NCBI RefSeq assembly: GCF_029626025.1 | Contig: NZ_JARUBF010000001.1 | Span: 558,001 to 622,000 of the forward strand | DNA from: Solwaraspora sp. WMMD406 | GTDB taxonomy: Bacteria > Actinomycetota > Actinomycetes > Mycobacteriales > Micromonosporaceae | Reading direction: 5' to 3' | DNA: 64,000 nt | Shown: positions 61,823 to 64,000 of the stretch, one piece after another | Numbering within the stretch: position 1 is the stretch's first letter | How the letters are laid out: the number at the start of each line of letters is the position of its first letter | Made by a program: the position numbers and the translations under genes | Notes under the pieces: generated by a model | What the model was told of the DNA's origin: nothing | The model's input: the letters and a program-made list of their open reading frames with translations, nothing else | Database searches by the model: none

Positions 61823-62515
61823 ATGTCGGAGAAGGACCTCACCCTCGTCGAGCGGTGCGTACTCATCAACCTGATGGTCAAGGCCGCTCCGCTGCAGCAG
61901 AGCTACCTGATCAACGTCGCGGGCGTCACCGGGTTCAAGGCGACCCATCGCCGCGCCCTGGAGACCCTTGGGCTGATCGAGGTGACGGAGAAGCCGATCA
62001 CCCTGCACCTGACCGACAGCGGGTGGGAGGCAGCCAAGGCGGAGTTGAGTAAGGACGAGCCACCGAAGGGTGCCGGCACCGCCGGTGCGACGCTCTACAC
62101 GGTGCTCGACTTCGTTCGCCGGCTGATCGACCACTCGGGCGTTCGAGCCGACGACCTCTTCCGGATGCAGTTCAAGCCCAACGAGATCGCTACCACCATC
62201 AGCCCGGCAGAGCCGGTCGGGACGACGGCCAACGGCAGCGAAGCGAGCCAGGTTGACGTGGCCACACGGATCCGGCGGGCGTACCACGAGCTGATCGACC
62301 AGCCCGGCGACTACGTCATGCTGGCCGCGCTGCGGGCCGCGCTCGCCGATCTGCCGCGCGACGATCTCGACACCGCCCTGATCAAGCTCAACCAGGACCC
62401 CGACGTGCAGATCGTGCCGGAATCCAACCAGAAGGTACTCAGAACGCAGGAGCGCGACGCGGCCGTCAGCATCGGCAATCAGCTCCGGCATCTGATTTCG
62501 ATCTCGCCCTCATGA
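61823..62515 (+). CDS. Winged-helix protein partnered with an ATPase
   Basis: The product has 230 residues from ATG 61823 (gaggagc upstream). The N-terminal ~85 residues form a winged helix (RCVLINLMVKAAPLQQSYLI, HRRALETLGLIEVTEKPITL). The C-terminal ~130 residues form a helical domain with VDVATRIRRAYHELIDQPGD and repeat-like VMLAALRAALADLPRDDLD. It overlaps the ATPase gene as ATGA. It probably recruits or controls the ATPase on DNA; I cannot name the family. Confidence 0.75.
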   Translation: MSEKDLTLVERCVLINLMVKAAPLQQSYLINVAGVTGFKATHRRALETLGLIEVTEKPITLHLTDSGWEAAKAELSKDEPPKGAGTAGATLYTVLDFVRRLIDHSGVRADDLFRMQFKPNEIATTISPAEPVGTTANGSEASQVDVATRIRRAYHELIDQPGDYVMLAALRAALADLPRDDLDTALIKLNQDPDVQIVPESNQKVLRTQERDAAVSIGNQLRHLISISPS

Positions 62516-64000
62516 CCGGTCCCACCGGGATGACCGATGAGCAGCGGCGGGCGCTGGCCGCGCTACGGTTCAACTGGGCACCGACTCCGGATGATGTCTG
62601 GAAGCCGATCCCGTTTCACGTCGAAGGGCTACATCACCAGATCATCGAAATGGTGATGGAGGGCGTCTCCGAAGCGAATCACAGCGTCGACTCCAGCCCG
62701 GTGGGTCTGGCGATCCTGGGACAACGCGGCACCGGCAAGACGCACCTGCTCGGCGCGGTCCGTCAACGGGTACAGGCCGCCGGTGGGTTCTTTTTTCTTG
62801 TCAGGCTCCTAGAGGCCAACGCGTTCTGGCGGAGCACCTCGCTGTCCCTGCTGGAGGATTTCGCCCGACCGGCACCGGACGGGACTTCGCAACTGCACGC
62901 ATTCCTGCGCAGACTGGCCGACGAGGTCGACGCGCCACGCGCCGTCCGGCGGTCGGTCACCGGCGAGACCGAACTGACCCGGCACGCCCTCGATGCCTTC
63001 GTAGACCAGGTACGCAAGGCCAATCGCCAAATCGGCACCGAATGCCAGGACACCGCTCGGGCACTGGTGCTATACGCCAGTGACGACGGCACGGCCCAAG
63101 ACGTCGGCTACGATTTCCTGTCATCCAGTGACGAGGAAAGCCCCGGAGCGCTGGCCGCGTGGGGCATCCGGCGCAGCAAGCGTGCGCCACAGGAGATCGT
63201 CCGCGACACCTCCCGGTTGGTTGCCCTGGTCGGACCCACCGTCATCGCGCTCGATCAGATCGACCTGATGGTCGCCCAGTCGGTCAAATCCACCACTCGT
63301 GAAGTCCGCGGCGAGGTCGACTGGCAAACCTCGTTGCTGCTGGAGCAGATCGCCAGCGGGCTGATGTCGCTCCGTGAGAACACCCGCCGCTCGTTGTCGA
63401 TCGTCTCCTGCCTACCGCAGACCTGGCAAAGCATCAAGGTGCAGGCCACCGACACTGTGCAGGATCGGTTCCGGGAGGCGGTGCGGCTCAAGGAGATCCC
63501 GTCACCGGAGATCGGCCGCGAGTTGGTGGAGAAGCGGTTCGGCCTGGTCTTCGACGAGCTGGGCTTCACCCCGCCGTACCCGACGTGGCCGATCCACCCG
63601 TCCGCCTTCGCTGAGGTCGTCCAGTTCACGCCGCGCGAACTGCTCCGTCGGATCGACACCCACGTGCGCAGCTGCCTGGCTGACGGGCAGGTGCGCGAGC
63701 TTACTCACCTGCTGCGTGCGCCATCTGGATACGACGGCCCGTCCACGAGGTCCGATGCCGTGTCCACACCCGATCGGTCCGGCAAGTCCGAGTCGCAGGG
63801 CGACACGCGGCCGGTGCCGGCCGAATCCGACGAGCTAGCCAAGATCGACATCAGGTACGCCGAGTTGATCGAGTCAGCCGAGACCGCGAGCGCGGTGCAG
63901 CAGTCCAGCGAGGACCTGAGGGTGCCGGTGCTGCTGCAGGCCGGGTTGACCGCGTGGATCGCCGCTCAGGACGGATCAGCCGACGAGTTCAGCCTCGACC
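62512..64000 (+). CDS. Large P-loop ATPase (continues past the window)
   Basis: The frame is open from ATG 62512 to the window end, at least 496 residues, with no stop. Walker A is ILGQRGTGKTHLLGAV at ~residue 72; Walker B is TVIALDQIDLM. A sensor-1-like SIVSCLPQTW and a C-terminal winged-helix-like segment (FTPRELLRRIDTHV) suggest an ORC/AAA+ ATPase. A Ser/Asp-rich linker (~405-440) then leads to another domain. Together with the winged-helix partner and the conflict operon upstream, an antiphage role is likely; the effector domain is probably beyond the edge. Confidence 0.82.
   Translation, partial: MTGPTGMTDEQRRALAALRFNWAPTPDDVWKPIPFHVEGLHHQIIEMVMEGVSEANHSVDSSPVGLAILGQRGTGKTHLLGAVRQRVQAAGGFFFLVRLLEANAFWRSTSLSLLEDFARPAPDGTSQLHAFLRRLADEVDAPRAVRRSVTGETELTRHALDAFVDQVRKANRQIGTECQDTARALVLYASDDGTAQDVGYDFLSSSDEESPGALAAWGIRRSKRAPQEIVRDTSRLVALVGPTVIALDQIDLMVAQSVKSTTREVRGEVDWQTSLLLEQIASGLMSLRENTRRSLSIVSCLPQTWQSIKVQATDTVQDRFREAVRLKEIPSPEIGRELVEKRFGLVFDELGFTPPYPTWPIHPSAFAEVVQFTPRELLRRIDTHVRSCLADGQVRELTHLLRAPSGYDGPSTRSDAVSTPDRSGKSESQGDTRPVPAESDELAKIDIRYAELIESAETASAVQQSSEDLRVPVLLQAGLTAWIAAQDGSADEFSLD

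Overview
This is high-GC actinobacterial DNA with dense genes, many GTG/TTG starts and 4-bp ATGA/GTGA overlaps. Scr1-type XRE + DUF397 pairs, a mycothiol-ligase (MshC) relative, a DivIVA-like protein and several lineage-restricted small proteins point to Micromonosporaceae (Micromonospora or a close relative). That placement is inferred from gene content only. I saw no rRNA, tRNA or CRISPR array.

Layout. 0-5 kb: regulators (GntR, XRE/TPR), a NUDIX hydrolase and two hypotheticals, one split by an IS4 element. 5-7.7 kb: a four-gene run of lineage-specific small proteins. 7.9-8.6 kb: VapBC. 8.6-10.8 kb: a GH88 + SDR sugar-catabolism pair behind a LacI-type operator. 11-22 kb: membrane proteins, DUF397/XRE, a PASTA protein, a glutamate-cysteine ligase, a divergent YceI/MarR pair and an XRE-NB-ARC-TPR regulator. 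22-28 kb: a leucine/isovalerate (methylcrotonyl-CoA) degradation cluster with its TetR regulator and two matching operators. 28-31 kb: YbaK and a family 2 glycosyltransferase.

30.9-51.1 kb is the centre of interest: about 15 same-strand, mostly overlapping genes that look like an undescribed biosynthetic cluster inserted between glycosyltransferase genes. It combines a PF14907-type nucleotidyltransferase, a truncated AsnRS-like class II ligase, a methyltransferase, a PLP fold-III decarboxylase, an Mrp-like ATPase, APH-like, thymidylate-kinase-like and HPr-kinase-like phosphotransferases, three SDRs with altered active sites, an ABC exporter, an MccF-like S66 peptidase, an MshC-like cysteine ligase and a second-type CysRS. 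The CysRS and MccF-like peptidase together look like self-resistance against an aminoacyl-adenylate-like or cysteinyl product; this is inference. The cluster is decaying. An ISAs1 element splits the Mrp-like gene, an IS5-family element splits the MshC-like gene, an IS630 element with a passenger gene sits between genes, and one extra G shifts the ABC reading frame. Target duplications let both split genes be reconstructed exactly.

51.6-56.3 kb: two glycosyltransferases behind three palindromic operators, a frameshifted hypothetical, a GNAT and pseudogene debris. 56.4-64 kb is a defence/conflict island: an RHH-Doc toxin-antitoxin pair, a trypsin-NACHT-WD40 protein with its Trypco1-like partner, and a divergent winged-helix + ATPase operon that runs off the window.
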